Part shown: positions 37,599 through 46,881 of the stretch, piece by piece
How positions within the stretch are numbered: position 1 is the first letter of the stretch
Layout: each line of letters begins with the position of its first letter
NCBI RefSeq assembly: GCF_900187365.1
Contig: NZ_FYDG01000002.1
Coordinates: forward strand, 310,001 to 374,000
DNA length: 64,000 bases
Direction: 5' to 3'
Origin: Rhodoblastus acidophilus
GTDB lineage: Bacteria > Pseudomonadota > Alphaproteobacteria > Rhizobiales > Beijerinckiaceae
The notes under the pieces: generated by a model
Database searches by the model: none
What the model saw: the letters and a program-made list of their open reading frames with translations, nothing else
What the model was told of the DNA's origin: nothing
Position numbers and translations under genes: made by a program

Positions 37599-40402
37599 CC
37601 GCGCTCGCCGCGCCGCCGTCGCACGCCAAATGGAACGGCCCCCGCCTCGAATTGCCGATGAAGACGCTGATCGACCGCGCCCAGCTCGAGGCCGATCTCG
37701 ACCAGCTCGCCGAATGTCACGGCGGCGAAACGCCGGCGTTCCGCAAGGCGGCGGTGCAGGTGTTCGCCGACGCCCTCGCCCAAGGCGCGGAGATCGCCCG
37801 GGCGGAGCTTGAATCGGGCGGCGGCGGCCTCGCCTGCGGCGCGCATCTGGCCTTTGTCGAAGACGAAATCCTGCGCGCCATCCACGCCTGCGTGCTGAAA
37901 CATATCTTGCCGGACGCCGCCTCCACCCGCCTGTGCGTGGTGGCGGTGGGCGGCTATGGCCGCGGCGCGCTGGCGCCCGGCTCCGACATCGATCTGCTGT
38001 TCCTGCTCAATGGCAAGAATCGCGGCCGCGCCGAGGCCGTGGTCGAGGCCATGCTGTATTTCCTGTGGGATCTCAAGCAGAAGGTCGGCCACGCCACCCG
38101 CACCGTCGAGGAATGTCTGAAGCAGGCGCGGGCGGACATGACCATCCGCACCACCCTGATCGAAACCCGCTGCATTCTCGGCGACGAGGGCCTGCTCGAC
38201 ACGCTGCTGGCGCGGTTCGACCAGGAAATCGTGCGCGTCACCGCGCCGGAATTCGTCGCCGCCAAACTGGCCGAACGCGACGAGCGCGTGCGCCGCGCCG
38301 GATCCTCCCGCTATCTGGTCGAACCCAACGTCAAGGAGGGCAAAGGCGGCCTGCGCGATCTCAACACCTTGTTCTGGATCGCCAAATACGCCTATCGCGT
38401 CCACGACGCCGAGGCGCTGTGCGCCGCCGGCCTGTTCAGCGAGCAGGAGCTGCGCCTGTTCCGCCGCTGCGAGAATTTCCTGTGGTCAGTGCGCTGCCAC
38501 ATGCACTTCCACACCGGGCGCGCCGAGGAGCGGCTGAGTTTCGACATTCAGCGCGTGCTCGCCGAAAAGCTTGGCTTCAAGCCCGGCGCCGGCCTGTCGA
38601 TGGTCGAACGCTTCATGAAGCGTTATTTCGTCACCGCCAAGCATGTCGGCGACCTCACCAACATCGTCTGCGCCGCGCTGGAGGAGCGCCAGGCCAAGCC
38701 CCGCGCCGTGTTCGACCGCATTTTCGGCTCGCTGCGCCGCCGCTCGAAACCGCGCGACCTCGGCCCGTTCGCCATCGAGACCGACCGCGTCACCGTGCCG
38801 TCGAACGACGTGTTCGCCCGCGATCCCGTCAATCTGATCCGGCTGTTCTGGGTCGCCGCCCATAACGAGCTGCCGATCCACCCGGACGCGCTGCGGCTGG
38901 TGACGCAAAGCCTGCCGCGCATCGACGCCAAGCTCCGCGCCAACGCCGAAGCCAACCGGCTGTTCCTGGAAATCCTCACCAACGCCAATTCCAACGAACG
39001 GGCGCTGCGGCTGATGAACGAGGCCGGCGTGCTCGGCCGCTTCATCACCGAATTCGGCCGCATCGTCGCGCTGATGCAGTTCAACATGTACCACCATTAT
39101 ACGGTGGACGAGCATCTGCTGCGCGCCGTCCGCGAACTGGCCTCGCTGGAGCTGGGCCATTACAAGCAGGAGCTGCCGCTCACCAGCGAGCTGATGCCGA
39201 CCATCACCCATCGGCGCGCGCTCTATCTCGCCGTGCTGCTGCATGACATCGCCAAGGGCCGGCCGGAGGATCATTCCATCGCCGGCGCGGCGCTGGCGCG
39301 CAAGATCGGGCCGCGCCTCGGCCTCAGCGACGCCGAAACGGAAACCGCCGCCTGGCTGGTCGAGCAGCATCTCACCATGTCCAATATCGCGCAGAGCCGC
39401 GACCTCGCCGATCCCCGCACCATCCAGGGCTTCGCCGGCAAGGTCCAGACCATCGAGCGGCTGAAGATGCTCGCCGTGCTCACGGTGGCCGACATCCGCG
39501 CCGTCGGCCCCGGCGTCTGGAACGGCTGGAAGGGCGAGCTTTTGCGCACGCTTTATTGGGAAACCGAGCTGGTTTTGGCGGGTGGCCATTCCTCCGTCGA
39601 CCGGAAAAGCCGGGTGGAGCGGTCGCAGCGGGAGCTGCGCGAAAAACTGCCGGCCTGGTCCGACCCGGAATTCGCCGATTACGTGGCGCGGCACTATCCG
39701 GCCTATTGGCTCAAGGTCGATCTGCCGCACAGGATCCAGCACGCGCAATTGCTCTACGCTTCCGCCGTCGAGCTGAATTCGCTGGCGACGGAATATTCCA
39801 CCGACGCCTTTCGCGACGTCACCGAACTGACCGTCGTCGCGCCGGACCATCCGCGCCTGTTGTCGATCATCGCCGGCGCCTGCGCGCTCGGCGGCGCCAA
39901 TATCGTGGACGCCCAGGTCTTCACCACCGCCGACGGGCTGGCGCTGGACACGATCAGCATCAGCCGCGCCTTCGACCAGGATTCCGACGAATTGCGCCGC
40001 GCCGCGCGGGTGGCCAAATCCATCGAGCAGGCGCTGCGCGGCGAAATCCGCGTCACGGCGTTGCTGGCGGACAAGACCAAGACCGCGCCGAACCGCGCCG
40101 AAACGTTTATTGTTCCGCCCGATGTGGTGATCGACAACAGCCTCTCCCACAAATATTCGGTGGTGGAGGTGTCCGGCCTCGACCGGCCCGGCCTGCTGCA
40201 CGATTTGACATTCACCCTGTCGCGGCTGAATCTGAACATCGCCTCCGCCCATATCGTCACCTTCGGCGAAAAGGCGGTGGATACATTCTATGTCACGGAT
40301 CTGACCGGGGCGAAGGTGACCAACCCCGCCCGGCAGGCGGCGTTGCGGCGCCATCTCATCGAGGTGTTCGCGCCGAAGCCGCGCGTCCCGAAATCGGCGT
40401 AA
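37595..40402 (+). CDS. glnD: PII uridylyltransferase / uridylyl-removing enzyme
   Basis: 935 residues in four parts. The nucleotidyltransferase shows [19 protein letters not shown] (119-137). The HD hydrolase has [11 protein letters not shown] near 505 and [14 protein letters not shown] near 547. Two ACT domains follow (about 745-825 and 850-930: [18 protein letters not shown] and [20 protein letters not shown]). GlnD uridylylates PII at Tyr51 when glutamine is low and removes UMP when it is high; both PII genes of this window keep Tyr51. Start overlaps the gshB stop by four bases. Confidence 0.97.
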   Translation: MTALAAPPSHAKWNGPRLELPMKTLIDRAQLEADLDQLAECHGGETPAFRKAAVQVFADALAQGAEIARAELESGGGGLACGAHLAFVEDEILRAIHACVLKHILPDAASTRLCVVAVGGYGRGALAPGSDIDLLFLLNGKNRGRAEAVVEAMLYFLWDLKQKVGHATRTVEECLKQARADMTIRTTLIETRCILGDEGLLDTLLARFDQEIVRVTAPEFVAAKLAERDERVRRAGSSRYLVEPNVKEGKGGLRDLNTLFWIAKYAYRVHDAEALCAAGLFSEQELRLFRRCENFLWSVRCHMHFHTGRAEERLSFDIQRVLAEKLGFKPGAGLSMVERFMKRYFVTAKHVGDLTNIVCAALEERQAKPRAVFDRIFGSLRRRSKPRDLGPFAIETDRVTVPSNDVFARDPVNLIRLFWVAAHNELPIHPDALRLVTQSLPRIDAKLRANAEANRLFLEILTNANSNERALRLMNEAGVLGRFITEFGRIVALMQFNMYHHYTVDEHLLRAVRELASLELGHYKQELPLTSELMPTITHRRALYLAVLLHDIAKGRPEDHSIAGAALARKIGPRLGLSDAETETAAWLVEQHLTMSNIAQSRDLADPRTIQGFAGKVQTIERLKMLAVLTVADIRAVGPGVWNGWKGELLRTLYWETELVLAGGHSSVDRKSRVERSQRELREKLPAWSDPEFADYVARHYPAYWLKVDLPHRIQHAQLLYASAVELNSLATEYSTDAFRDVTELTVVAPDHPRLLSIIAGACALGGANIVDAQVFTTADGLALDTISISRAFDQDSDELRRAARVAKSIEQALRGEIRVTALLADKTKTAPNRAETFIVPPDVVIDNSLSHKYSVVEVSGLDRPGLLHDLTFTLSRLNLNIASAHIVTFGEKAVDTFYVTDLTGAKVTNPARQAALRRHLIEVFAPKPRVPKSA

Positions 40403-40448
40403 TCGGTTTCCGCTCGGAAACCGCAGGAATTGAAATTTGGAGTGGACG

Positions 40449-40892
40449 ATGATCGGTTGGTTGGGCGACGGTTATTTGTGGGTGAAGGCGGTCCACGTGA
40501 TATTCGTGTTCTTCTGGATCGCCGGGTTGTTCGCCCTGCCCCGCTACCTCATCTACATGCACGCGACCAAGCCGGGCTCGCTGGAAGAGACGCAATGGAC
40601 CTCGCGCTGCAACCGGCTGCGCAATATCATCCTGACGCCGGCCCTGATCGTGTCCTGGGTTTTCGGCCTGTCGCTGGCCTTTAACATCGGCTTTTCCGGC
40701 AATATCTGGATGCACGCCAAGATCGGCGTGGTGGCGCTGCTGTCGATCTACCATATGTGGATGGTCAGCCTGGGCAAGAAGATGAGCCGGGGCCAGCGCC
40801 CGGTCGCCGAAAAAACCCTGCGCTTCGCCAATGAGGCGCCGGCGCTGGCGACCATCGCCATCGTGATTTTCGTCATCGTGCGGCCGTTCTGA
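40449..40892 (+). CDS. hemJ: Protoporphyrinogen IX oxidase HemJ (UPF0093)
   Basis: 147 residues with four membrane helices. HemJ oxidises protoporphyrinogen IX to protoporphyrin IX in heme synthesis of most alphaproteobacteria. Seen: the conserved His in WVKAVHVIFVFFWIAGLFALPRYLIYH-like segment (here IYMHATKPG), RLRNIILTPALIVSWVFGL, and HAKIGVVALLSIYHMWMV. GGAG lies six bases before the ATG at 40449, which I prefer to the TTG at 40437. Confidence 0.93.
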   Translation: MIGWLGDGYLWVKAVHVIFVFFWIAGLFALPRYLIYMHATKPGSLEETQWTSRCNRLRNIILTPALIVSWVFGLSLAFNIGFSGNIWMHAKIGVVALLSIYHMWMVSLGKKMSRGQRPVAEKTLRFANEAPALATIAIVIFVIVRPF

Positions 40893-40934
40893 CCGCGAAA
40901 ATGGGATTTTGGCGTCAAGCCAATGCCCGAACGC

Positions 40935-40974
40935 CGTCATGGCGCGCGAAGCGAAGCCATCCAGGCGCCTCCAG
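40935..40974. repeat. Degenerate dispersed repeat remnant
   Basis: CGTCATGGCGCGCGAAGCGA and the following AGCCATCCAG resemble the short intergenic repeat CGTCATTGCGAGCGAAGCGA... that I recall as frequent in Hyphomicrobiales genomes. One copy only in this window, with several substitutions. The attribution is from memory and not checked. Confidence 0.4.
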
Positions 40975-41069
40975 CGACGAATGAACATCTTCGCCGGAGG
41001 CGCGACTCACATGGAGACGGAAGCGGGTTTGCCGCACGGCTTCGCTAAACGCGCAATGGCGCAACGCCC

Positions 41070-41098
41070 CTTGGACTTGGCTTGATTTTTAGTCCAAG
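41070..41098. promoter_or_regulatory. Inverted repeat upstream of grpE
   Basis: CTTGGACT and AGTCCAAG form a perfect 8-base inverted repeat around 13 bases, 42-70 bases before the grpE ATG. It is not the CIRCE element. It could be an operator or a 5' leader hairpin. I do not see a sigma-32 promoter here. Confidence 0.35.
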
Positions 41099-41139
41099 CG
41101 GCTTAAATGCAGGCCACGACCCCCACAATGAGAGACCCC

Positions 41140-41733
41140 ATGAGCGACGAACAAACCGCGAAAACCGAGGCGGAATCGCCCAAGAGCGTCGAGACCGCCG
41201 CCGAAACGGGCGCCCAGCCGAATGGCGCGCCGCAATCGGACGCCGAGCGCGACGCCGCCGCCGTTCAGGCCCTCATCGCCGAAAACGCCAGCCTGAAGGA
41301 CAAGGCGCTGCGCACCCTCGCCGAGATGGAAAACCTGCGCCGGCGCACGGAAAAGGAGGTGGCCGACGCGAAAATCTATGGCGTGACCTCCTTCGCCCGC
41401 GACATGCTCACCTTCGCCGACAACCTGCGCCGCTCGCTCGACAACGTGCCGGCGGACGCGCGCGAGAGCGACCCGGCGCTGAAGACGTTCATCGAGGGCA
41501 TCGAACTCACCGAGCGCGATTTCCTGTCGCGGTTGCAGCGCCACGGCGTGCGCAAGCTCGAACCCAAAGGCCAGAAATTCGATCCGAATTTCCACGAGGC
41601 CCTGTTCGAAATCCCCGATGAGAGCGTGCCCACCGGCACGGTGGCCCAGGTGGTGGAAGACGGGTTCGCCATTGGCGAGCGCGTGCTGCGCCCGGCCAAG
41701 GTCGGCGTCGCCCGCGGCGGCCCCAAGGCCTGA
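41140..41733 (+). CDS. grpE: Nucleotide exchange factor GrpE
   Basis: 197 residues. GrpE releases ADP from DnaK. An acidic disordered N terminus is followed by a long coiled coil (about 45-85, [31 protein letters not shown]) and the beta domain [45 protein letters not shown]. The ATG at 41140 gives MSDEQTAK; ATGs at 41107 and 41128 are alternatives. hrcA, its usual neighbour, is absent. dnaK-dnaJ lies 7 kb away. Confidence 0.96.
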   Translation: MSDEQTAKTEAESPKSVETAAETGAQPNGAPQSDAERDAAAVQALIAENASLKDKALRTLAEMENLRRRTEKEVADAKIYGVTSFARDMLTFADNLRRSLDNVPADARESDPALKTFIEGIELTERDFLSRLQRHGVRKLEPKGQKFDPNFHEALFEIPDESVPTGTVAQVVEDGFAIGERVLRPAKVGVARGGPKA

Positions 41734-41766
41734 GCGAAGCGCCACAAGTGGTCCCCTCGCCCCGCA

Positions 41767-41830
41767 ACGAAGTCGGCTGACGCCGACTTCGTCATCTTCG
41801 AGCACGCAAATCGGGGCCGCTCGATTTGCG
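41767..41830. repeat. Double hairpin between grpE and alkB
   Basis: Two perfect inverted repeats in tandem: ACGAAGTCGGC/GCCGACTTCGT (41767-41777 with 41782-41792) and CGCAAATCG/CGATTTGCG (41805-41813 with 41822-41830). The first may end grpE transcripts, but lacks a T run. The layout looks like an intergenic repeat unit. No second copy is in the window. Confidence 0.6.
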
Positions 41831-41858
41831 CAGGGAGAGGGAGAAGATCGAGGCTGAA

Positions 41859-42470
41859 TTGACCGCTGTCGAGATTCGCCCCGGCCTGCGTCTCTACAAA
41901 GCCGCGCTCGACCGGGCCGCGCAGGAATCCTTGCGCGATGAAATCCGCGAAATTCTCCGCGCCGCGCCGCTGTTCCAACCGACCATGCCGCGCACGGGCA
42001 AAGCTTTTTCGGTGCGCATGAGCAATTGCGGCCCGCTCGGCTGGGTGTCGGACCGCGCCGGCTACCGCTACCAGCCCGACCATCCCGTCACCGGACAGCC
42101 CTGGCCTGCGATCCCCGACGCCCTGCTGCGGCTATGGAGCGATCTCGCCGATTATCCTGAAGATCCCGACGCCTGCCTGATCAATTATTACGACGTCAAC
42201 GCCAAGATGGGCGCGCATCAGGATGTGGACGAGCAGGATTTTTCCGCCCCCATCGTCTCGGCGTCGCTCGGCGATTCCTGCCGATTCCGCTTTGGCGGCG
42301 ACACCCGCGGCGGATCGACGCAGGCCCTGACGCTGGACTCCGGCGACGTGCTGATTTTCGGCGGTCCCGCGCGGAAAATGTTCCATGGCGTCGACCGCAT
42401 CCTGCCGGGAACTTCAACTTTGCTGGAGCCGCCCGGCCGGATTAATCTGACCCTGAGACGCGCGCGATAG
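41859..42470 (+). CDS. alkB: Alkylated-DNA repair dioxygenase AlkB
   Basis: About 203 residues, Fe(II)/2-oxoglutarate dioxygenase that oxidatively removes 1-methyladenine and 3-methylcytosine. Iron ligands: the HQD triad part in GAHQDVDEQ and the distal His in RKMFHGVDRI. The 2-oxoglutarate Arg block RINLTLRR is present, and YQPDHPVTGQPWPAIP matches the AlkB nucleotide lid. No ATG fits; TTG at 41859 follows GAGG at good spacing and TTG at 41826 is the longer alternative, inside the hairpin repeat. Confidence 0.93.
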   Translation: MTAVEIRPGLRLYKAALDRAAQESLRDEIREILRAAPLFQPTMPRTGKAFSVRMSNCGPLGWVSDRAGYRYQPDHPVTGQPWPAIPDALLRLWSDLADYPEDPDACLINYYDVNAKMGAHQDVDEQDFSAPIVSASLGDSCRFRFGGDTRGGSTQALTLDSGDVLIFGGPARKMFHGVDRILPGTSTLLEPPGRINLTLRRAR

Positions 42471-42495
42471 AGCGCGCCCAACAGACGGCGGCGAC

Positions 42496-43032
42496 ATGTC
42501 TTTCTCTGATGCTTATTCGTTGTTTCAATGGGTGATGATTGCGGCCGTGGCGGTATTCTGGGGCATCGCCCTGCGCAATTATCTCATCCGCCGCCAGGCT
42601 GAGCGCGCCGCCGCCGCCGCCCGCGACGCCGCCAAGCTCGATTCGCTGCGTCCGATCGGATTAGGCCCTTATGAGGGCGGCGATCCCGAGGCGATCGCCT
42701 GGGCGGCGCGGCGCGAAATCATGCGCGTCCTCGCCCGCGCGCCGCATTCCGCCGTGGTCGAGGGCGAGCGCATCGACCCGGCCGCGCTGATCGCGGCGCT
42801 CTCGACCCTGCATTACCCGCACGCGCCGCACGCCCCGGCGCAGGCGCCGCTCAAGGCGGTGATCGCCACCACCGCGGGCGAGATCGTGCTGTGGCTGGAG
42901 CGCGACGCGGACAACCGCCGGACCTATTGGGTGTATCACCCCGGCCTCGAATCGACCCGCGCCGCCCCGCTTGGCGTGATTTCGACCGATCTGCTCGACG
43001 CGCTCGAACCGGAGGAGCCGGCGCGCGCGTGA
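42496..43032 (+). CDS. Hypothetical membrane-anchored protein
   Basis: 178 residues, not recognised. One N-terminal membrane helix (about 10-28, WVMIAAVAVFWGIALRNYL) is followed by a basic stretch and a soluble domain of about 130 residues. That domain has EAIAWAARREIMRVLA, a His/Pro-rich HYPHAPHAPAQAP and an IATTAGEIVLWLERD strand pattern. Single-pass with the domain in the cytosol by the positive-inside rule. It follows alkB by 25 bases and has its own terminator. Confidence 0.8.
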   Translation: MSFSDAYSLFQWVMIAAVAVFWGIALRNYLIRRQAERAAAAARDAAKLDSLRPIGLGPYEGGDPEAIAWAARREIMRVLARAPHSAVVEGERIDPAALIAALSTLHYPHAPHAPAQAPLKAVIATTAGEIVLWLERDADNRRTYWVYHPGLESTRAAPLGVISTDLLDALEPEEPARA

Positions 43033-43053
43033 AAAATCGCCGAGCGCGCGACC

Positions 43054-43081
43054 CTGGAGCCCCTTCGGGCTCCAGCTTTTT
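43054..43081 (+). terminator. Intrinsic terminator after the 178-residue membrane protein
   Basis: CTGGAGCCC (43054-43062) pairs with GGGCTCCAG (43067-43075) over loop CTTC, then C and five Ts. Classical form. Confidence 0.92.
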
Positions 43082-43089
43082 GTTTCAAC

Positions 43090-43109
43090 GCGTTTTCTTG
43101 TGAAAACGC
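43090..43109. repeat. Dispersed palindrome, family B, short form
   Basis: GCGTTTTC, TTGT, GAAAACGC is a perfect 8-base stem. The same arms delimit the longer element at 48070-48113, so this looks like an internally deleted copy. It lies 10 bases past the gpmA stop on the other strand. Confidence 0.6.
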
Positions 43110-43118
43110 TCTGAGCGG

Positions 43119-43757
43119 TCAGGCGTCGGCCTTGGCCGCTTCCAAAACCTGCTTCGACTCGACCGTCGAATCCGCCTTGAGGCGATAGACCAGCGGCACG
43201 CCGGTCGCCAGCTCCATGCTCGGAATGGTCTCGGGGGTCAGGCCATCCAGCACCATCACCAGGGCGCGCAGCGAATTGCCGTGCGCGGCGACGATCACCC
43301 GCTCGCCGCGCAGCACCGCCGGCAGGATGTGCTGGTTGTAGTAAGGCAGCACGCGCGCGACCGTGTCCTTCAGGCTCTCGCCGCCGGGCGGGGGCACGTC
43401 ATAGGAGCGGCGCCACAGATGGACCTGCTCTTCGCCCCATTTCTTGCGGGCGTCGTCCTTGTTGAGGCCGGAGAGGTCGCCGTAATCGCGCTCGTTGAGC
43501 GCCTGATTGCGCTCGACATGCAGGGTTCCCTGTCCCAGTTCGTCGAGGATCAGGCCCAGCGTGTTCTGCGCGCGGGTGAGCGCGGAGGTGAAGGCCGTGT
43601 CGAAGGTCAGGCCCAGGGCCTTGAGCCGCTGGCCCGCCGCCTTGGCCTCGGACACGCCGAGATCGGTCAGGCCGGGGTCTTTCCAGCCGGTGAACAGGTT
43701 TTTCAGATTCCAGTCGCTCTGGCCGTGACGAACCAGAACCAACAAACGCTCGGACAT
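43119..43757 (-). CDS. gpmA: 2,3-bisphosphoglycerate-dependent phosphoglycerate mutase
   Basis: 212 residues. Catalytic histidine motif [51 protein letters not shown] and the second histidine in [11 protein letters not shown] identify GpmA. It interconverts 3- and 2-phosphoglycerate. It is shorter than the E. coli enzyme (250), lacking the extended insert, as is common in rhizobia. It follows dapB by 15 bases and is probably co-transcribed. Confidence 0.97.
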   Translation of the reverse strand: MSERLLVLVRHGQSDWNLKNLFTGWKDPGLTDLGVSEAKAAGQRLKALGLTFDTAFTSALTRAQNTLGLILDELGQGTLHVERNQALNERDYGDLSGLNKDDARKKWGEEQVHLWRRSYDVPPPGGESLKDTVARVLPYYNQHILPAVLRGERVIVAAHGNSLRALVMVLDGLTPETIPSMELATGVPLVYRLKADSTVESKQVLEAAKADA

Positions 43758-43772
43758 GGCGAACTCCTTGAC

Positions 43773-44579
43773 TTACAGGCCGAGCACGTCGGCCATCGCA
43801 TAAATTCCCGGCTTTTGGCCGCGTCCCCAAAGCGCCGCGCGCACGGCGCCATTGGCGAAGATGCTGCGGTCCTCGGCGCGATGGACCAGTTCGATGCGCT
43901 CGCCCGCGCCGGCGAAAATCACGCTGTGGTCGCCGACCACCGACCCGCCGCGCAGCGTGGCGAACCCGATGTCGCCGGGCTTGCGGGCCCCGGTATGGCC
44001 GTCTCTTTGCCGCACGCTCACATCCGACAGCGCGACCTCGCGTCCCGCCGCCGCCGCCTCGCCCAGCAGCAAGGCCGTGCCGGAGGGGGCGTCCACCTTC
44101 ATGCGGTGGTGCATTTCGAGAATCTCGATGTCCCAATCGGCGCCGAGCGTCGCCGCGACCTTCTTGACCAGCCCCGCCAGCAGATTCACGCCCAGGCTCA
44201 TGTTGCCGGAGCGGATCAGCGTGGCGTGGCGGGCGGCCGCCTCCAGCTTGTCGAGATCGCTTGGCGAAAGCCCGGTGGTGCCGATCACATGAACGATGCG
44301 CGCCTGCGCCGCCAGCGCCGCGATCTCCACCGTCACGGCCGGGACCGAAAAGTCGATCACGCCGTCGGCGTCGAGCAGCGCCTTGAGCGGGTCGTCGGCG
44401 ATCTTGACCCCGAGCGCGCCAAGCCCCGCGACCTCGCCGGCGTCGCGGCCGAGCGCCGGCGATCCCGGCCGCTCCAGCGCCCCAGCCAGCGTCGCGCCAT
44501 CGGAAGCGGCGATCGCCTTCACCAGCATTTGCCCCATCCGGCCGGCGGCGCCGACCACGACAAGCCGCATCTTCTCCAT
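43773..44579 (-). CDS. dapB: 4-hydroxy-tetrahydrodipicolinate reductase
   Basis: 268 residues; NAD(P)H-dependent step of the diaminopimelate and lysine pathway. Seen: nucleotide-binding [31 protein letters not shown], the catalytic [25 protein letters not shown] and [22 protein letters not shown] at 44579 (MEKMRLVV) or at 44570 are both possible. Upstream of it lie two palindromic elements in the 154-base gap to the DUF1330 gene. Confidence 0.97.
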   Translation of the reverse strand: MEKMRLVVVGAAGRMGQMLVKAIAASDGATLAGALERPGSPALGRDAGEVAGLGALGVKIADDPLKALLDADGVIDFSVPAVTVEIAALAAQARIVHVIGTTGLSPSDLDKLEAAARHATLIRSGNMSLGVNLLAGLVKKVAATLGADWDIEILEMHHRMKVDAPSGTALLLGEAAAAGREVALSDVSVRQRDGHTGARKPGDIGFATLRGGSVVGDHSVIFAGAGERIELVHRAEDRSIFANGAVRAALWGRGQKPGIYAMADVLGL

Positions 44580-44603
44580 GCGTCAAACTCCTGCCTGCTG
44601 TTC

Positions 44604-44643
44604 TAAGCAGACATTCGTTGGCTTTCCAACGAATGTCTGCTTA
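44604..44643. repeat. Long perfect palindrome upstream of dapB
   Basis: TAAGCAGACATTCGTTGG pairs over all 18 bases with 44626-44643, loop CTTT. There is no T run. It lies 25 bases before the dapB start codon, so in the RNA it would form a very stable leader hairpin. See the findings. Confidence 0.85.
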
Positions 44644-44658
44644 GGCTCCTCTATTTTT

Positions 44659-44705
44659 GCAGGATTTTTATCCGAAAACCGGCGGCCACTTTTCGGAAAT
44701 CCTGC
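44659..44705. repeat. Dispersed intergenic palindrome, family A copy 2
   Basis: GCAGGATTT pairs with AAATCCTGC at the ends and TCCGAAAA with TTTTCGGA inside, around GGCGGCCAC. It shares order and most bases with the element at 19581-19630. It lies between the DUF1330 stop and dapB. Confidence 0.75.
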
Positions 44706-44733
44706 TTGGGCTCTTTGCCCCGGCTCCGAAAGC

Positions 44734-45021
44734 TCAGACGCCTTCGACCAAGGTCATATGAAAATCGGCGGCGCCGATGCGATGCGCGCGCGCGTTCTGA
44801 TATTCGACCGAGTGGTAATAGGCCTGAGCCGTCTCGTAATCGTCGAATTCCAGAATGACGTTGCGCCCGCGCGCGGTCCCCTCCAGCGCTTCGGACCGGC
44901 CGCCGCGCGCCAGCACGCGCGCGCCATATTTCTTCATCGCCTCGGGCGCCAGCGCCGCATAGCGGGCGTAAGCCTCCGAATCGTTCACGTCCACGCTGGC
45001 GATGATATAGGCTTTGGCCAT
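44734..45021 (-). CDS. DUF1330 family protein
   Basis: 95 residues, ferredoxin-like dimeric alpha/beta barrel fold. MAKAYIIASVDVNDSEAYARYAA, GRNVILEFDDYETAQAYYHSVEYQNAR is the DUF1330 signature. Function unknown. I start at 45021 by homology; the frame is open to 45048. It lies between pyrF and dapB, an order kept in related genomes. Confidence 0.92.
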   Translation of the reverse strand: MAKAYIIASVDVNDSEAYARYAALAPEAMKKYGARVLARGGRSEALEGTARGRNVILEFDDYETAQAYYHSVEYQNARAHRIGAADFHMTLVEGV

Positions 45022-45116
45022 GTCTTGATCTCGTCCCCTCATCGTCACGGCGCTTTCACAATGGGCCGTTAATCATCATCCGTCCGCCGGCGATGCCCCC
45101 ACCGTAAGCGGACGCG

Positions 45117-45143
45117 ACGCCGGGCCGGAGGTACGCCCGGCGT
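45117..45143. terminator. Hairpin downstream of pyrF
   Basis: ACGCCGGG (45117-45124) pairs with CCCGGCGT (45136-45143). It lies just past the pyrF stop on the minus strand. The only T-rich tail (TTACCTTTTT) is on the plus strand, where no gene ends, so its role is uncertain. Confidence 0.4.
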
Positions 45144-45151
45144 TACCTTTT

Positions 45152-45844
45152 TCAGGACGTCGCTGTTGCGATTTCCGCTTGAATGGCCAGCGCGGCGGCG
45201 CGCGGCTCGGGCGCGGCGAGGATCGGACGCCCCACCACGATGTAATCGGCGCCGCGCGCGAACGCTTGCGCCGGCGTAGCCACGCGCTTCTGATCGCCGA
45301 GCGCGGCGCCCGCAGGCCGCACGCCCGGCGTGACCAGCAGCAGCGCGCGTCCCACAGCCTCGCGGGTGGCGACCAGTTCCTCCGGCGACAGGATCAGCCC
45401 GGCGATGCCCGCCTCCTGCGCCTGTTTGGCGCGGAGGGCGACGAGATCGCGCACATTCAGCCGATAGCCGCAGGCGGCGAGATCGGAATCGTCATAGGAG
45501 GTCATCACGGTGACGCCGAGCACCTGGAGCGGGGAATCGCCCACGCCGCGCCGCGCCGCCGCCAAAGTCTGCGGAAAGGCGTGAACGGTCAGGAAGCGCG
45601 CGCCGAGCCGGGCGATCTGCGCCGTGGCCTTCTCGACGGTGGCGCCGATGTCGTGCAGTTTCAAATCGACGAAAACCTGCTTGCCGGCGCGGGAAAATTC
45701 CTCGACCAGAGCCAGCCCGCCGCCATAGGCCAGCTCCATGCCGATCTTGTAGAAGGAGACGGCGTCGCCAAGCGTGGCGGCCATGTCGCGAGCTTGCGCC
45801 ACATCGGGCAGATCGAGCGCGACAATCAGACGGTTGGAAGGCAT
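45152..45844 (-). CDS. pyrF: Orotidine 5'-phosphate decarboxylase
   Basis: 230 residues; last step of UMP synthesis. Seen: [29 protein letters not shown], the catalytic [24 protein letters not shown] and [10 protein letters not shown] followed by [11 protein letters not shown]. Complete and of normal length. Downstream of pmtA on the same strand with a 98-base gap. Confidence 0.98.
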   Translation of the reverse strand: MPSNRLIVALDLPDVAQARDMAATLGDAVSFYKIGMELAYGGGLALVEEFSRAGKQVFVDLKLHDIGATVEKATAQIARLGARFLTVHAFPQTLAAARRGVGDSPLQVLGVTVMTSYDDSDLAACGYRLNVRDLVALRAKQAQEAGIAGLILSPEELVATREAVGRALLLVTPGVRPAGAALGDQKRVATPAQAFARGADYIVVGRPILAAPEPRAAALAIQAEIATATS

Positions 45845-45942
45845 GGGGCGTCCCGCAATGGTTTTCCCGGCCTTATAGCGCCGGCGCGCGCAAGCGCAAA
45901 ATATTTGGACGCTCGCCCGACGATCTGCCGGCGCAGGGACTG

Positions 45943-46713
45943 CTAGCGGCCCCGCCCGTTCGCCGCCCGCCGCGCGCGCGCCTCGATGAACTTGAACTCG
46001 TCGCGGATCTCGCGCGCCGCCTGCCGCGACCGGCGCCAGATCACGTCCAGCACGTCCGGCGGCTCGCGGAACTGGGTCGGACCCTGCGCCCGCCGATAGA
46101 TATAGATGCGCGCCGGGGGAATATTGAGCCAGATCGGCGCCAGCGCCTGGATGCGCACATGCAGGTTTTCGCCGACATGCGTGGGCACCGGCGACTTCAC
46201 GCCATAGGTGAATTGCACGAAGCGCCCGCCCTCGCCCATCAGGTCGAACGCCTGCTGCAACAGCGTCAGCCGGTCATCCTCCGGCGCCGTCAGCAAAGGC
46301 AGGCTCGACACGATCGCCGACGGCGCCTCGGTCAAAATCCCCTTCAACGTATCGGCGAGATTATAGGCGTCGCCCCGCACGATCTTGACGCCCGGGAATC
46401 TCTTGCTCAGCAGCGAGCAGAATCGTTTCTCATATTCGACCAGCACCAGCTTCGAGCGCGGCACGCCGCGCGCCAGCAGCGCCTGCGTCACCGGGCCGGT
46501 GCCCGGGCCGAGCTCGATGATTGGGCCGCGCGCGGCCGGGTTGACGCATTGCGCCAGCGCCCGCGCCAGAAAGCGACCGGACGGCGCGATGGCCCCAGCG
46601 ATCTTCGGATTTTCAATCCACGACCGGATGAAGCGCGCCTCGTCGGCCAGATCGACATCCAGAGCAAATTTGGGTCGCGACTCCCTCGACACCGGATTTT
46701 TTTGCGCGCTCAC
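45943..46713 (-). CDS. pmtA: Phospholipid N-methyltransferase-like SAM methyltransferase (PmtA)
   Basis: 256 residues, class I methyltransferase. SAM loop [17 protein letters not shown] (about 64-80), [28 protein letters not shown] and IVSSLPLL match rhizobial PmtA, which methylates phosphatidylethanolamine to phosphatidylcholine. A conserved basic C terminus follows. The start is GTG at 46713; the leader holds a small GATAG-TGC-CTATC palindrome. The neighbourhood dnaJ-pmtA-pyrF is the rhizobial one. Related rRNA dimethyltransferase-like proteins are the alternative. Confidence 0.85.
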   Translation of the reverse strand: MSAQKNPVSRESRPKFALDVDLADEARFIRSWIENPKIAGAIAPSGRFLARALAQCVNPAARGPIIELGPGTGPVTQALLARGVPRSKLVLVEYEKRFCSLLSKRFPGVKIVRGDAYNLADTLKGILTEAPSAIVSSLPLLTAPEDDRLTLLQQAFDLMGEGGRFVQFTYGVKSPVPTHVGENLHVRIQALAPIWLNIPPARIYIYRRAQGPTQFREPPDVLDVIWRRSRQAAREIRDEFKFIEARARRAANGRGR

Positions 46714-46833
46714 GGATAGTGCCTATCAAAATGGACCAGAAGCCTGTCAATAAATAGTGGCGAAGCAGGCCACGTCAAGAAAGCGTCATCTACGACAGAT
46801 ATGCAAGCTCTTTTGCGGGCTTACAATGGTTGA

Positions 46834-46856
46834 AGGCGCGACTCAGCGTCGCGCCT
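46834..46856 (-). terminator. Hairpin after dnaJ
   Basis: A perfect 9-base stem AGGCGCGAC/GTCGCGCCT with loop TCAGC lies 25 bases past the dnaJ stop. On the minus strand only TTC follows, so termination would be weak or rho-dependent. Confidence 0.5.
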
Positions 46857-46881
46857 CCGCTCGAATCGCAGCAAGAAACCC

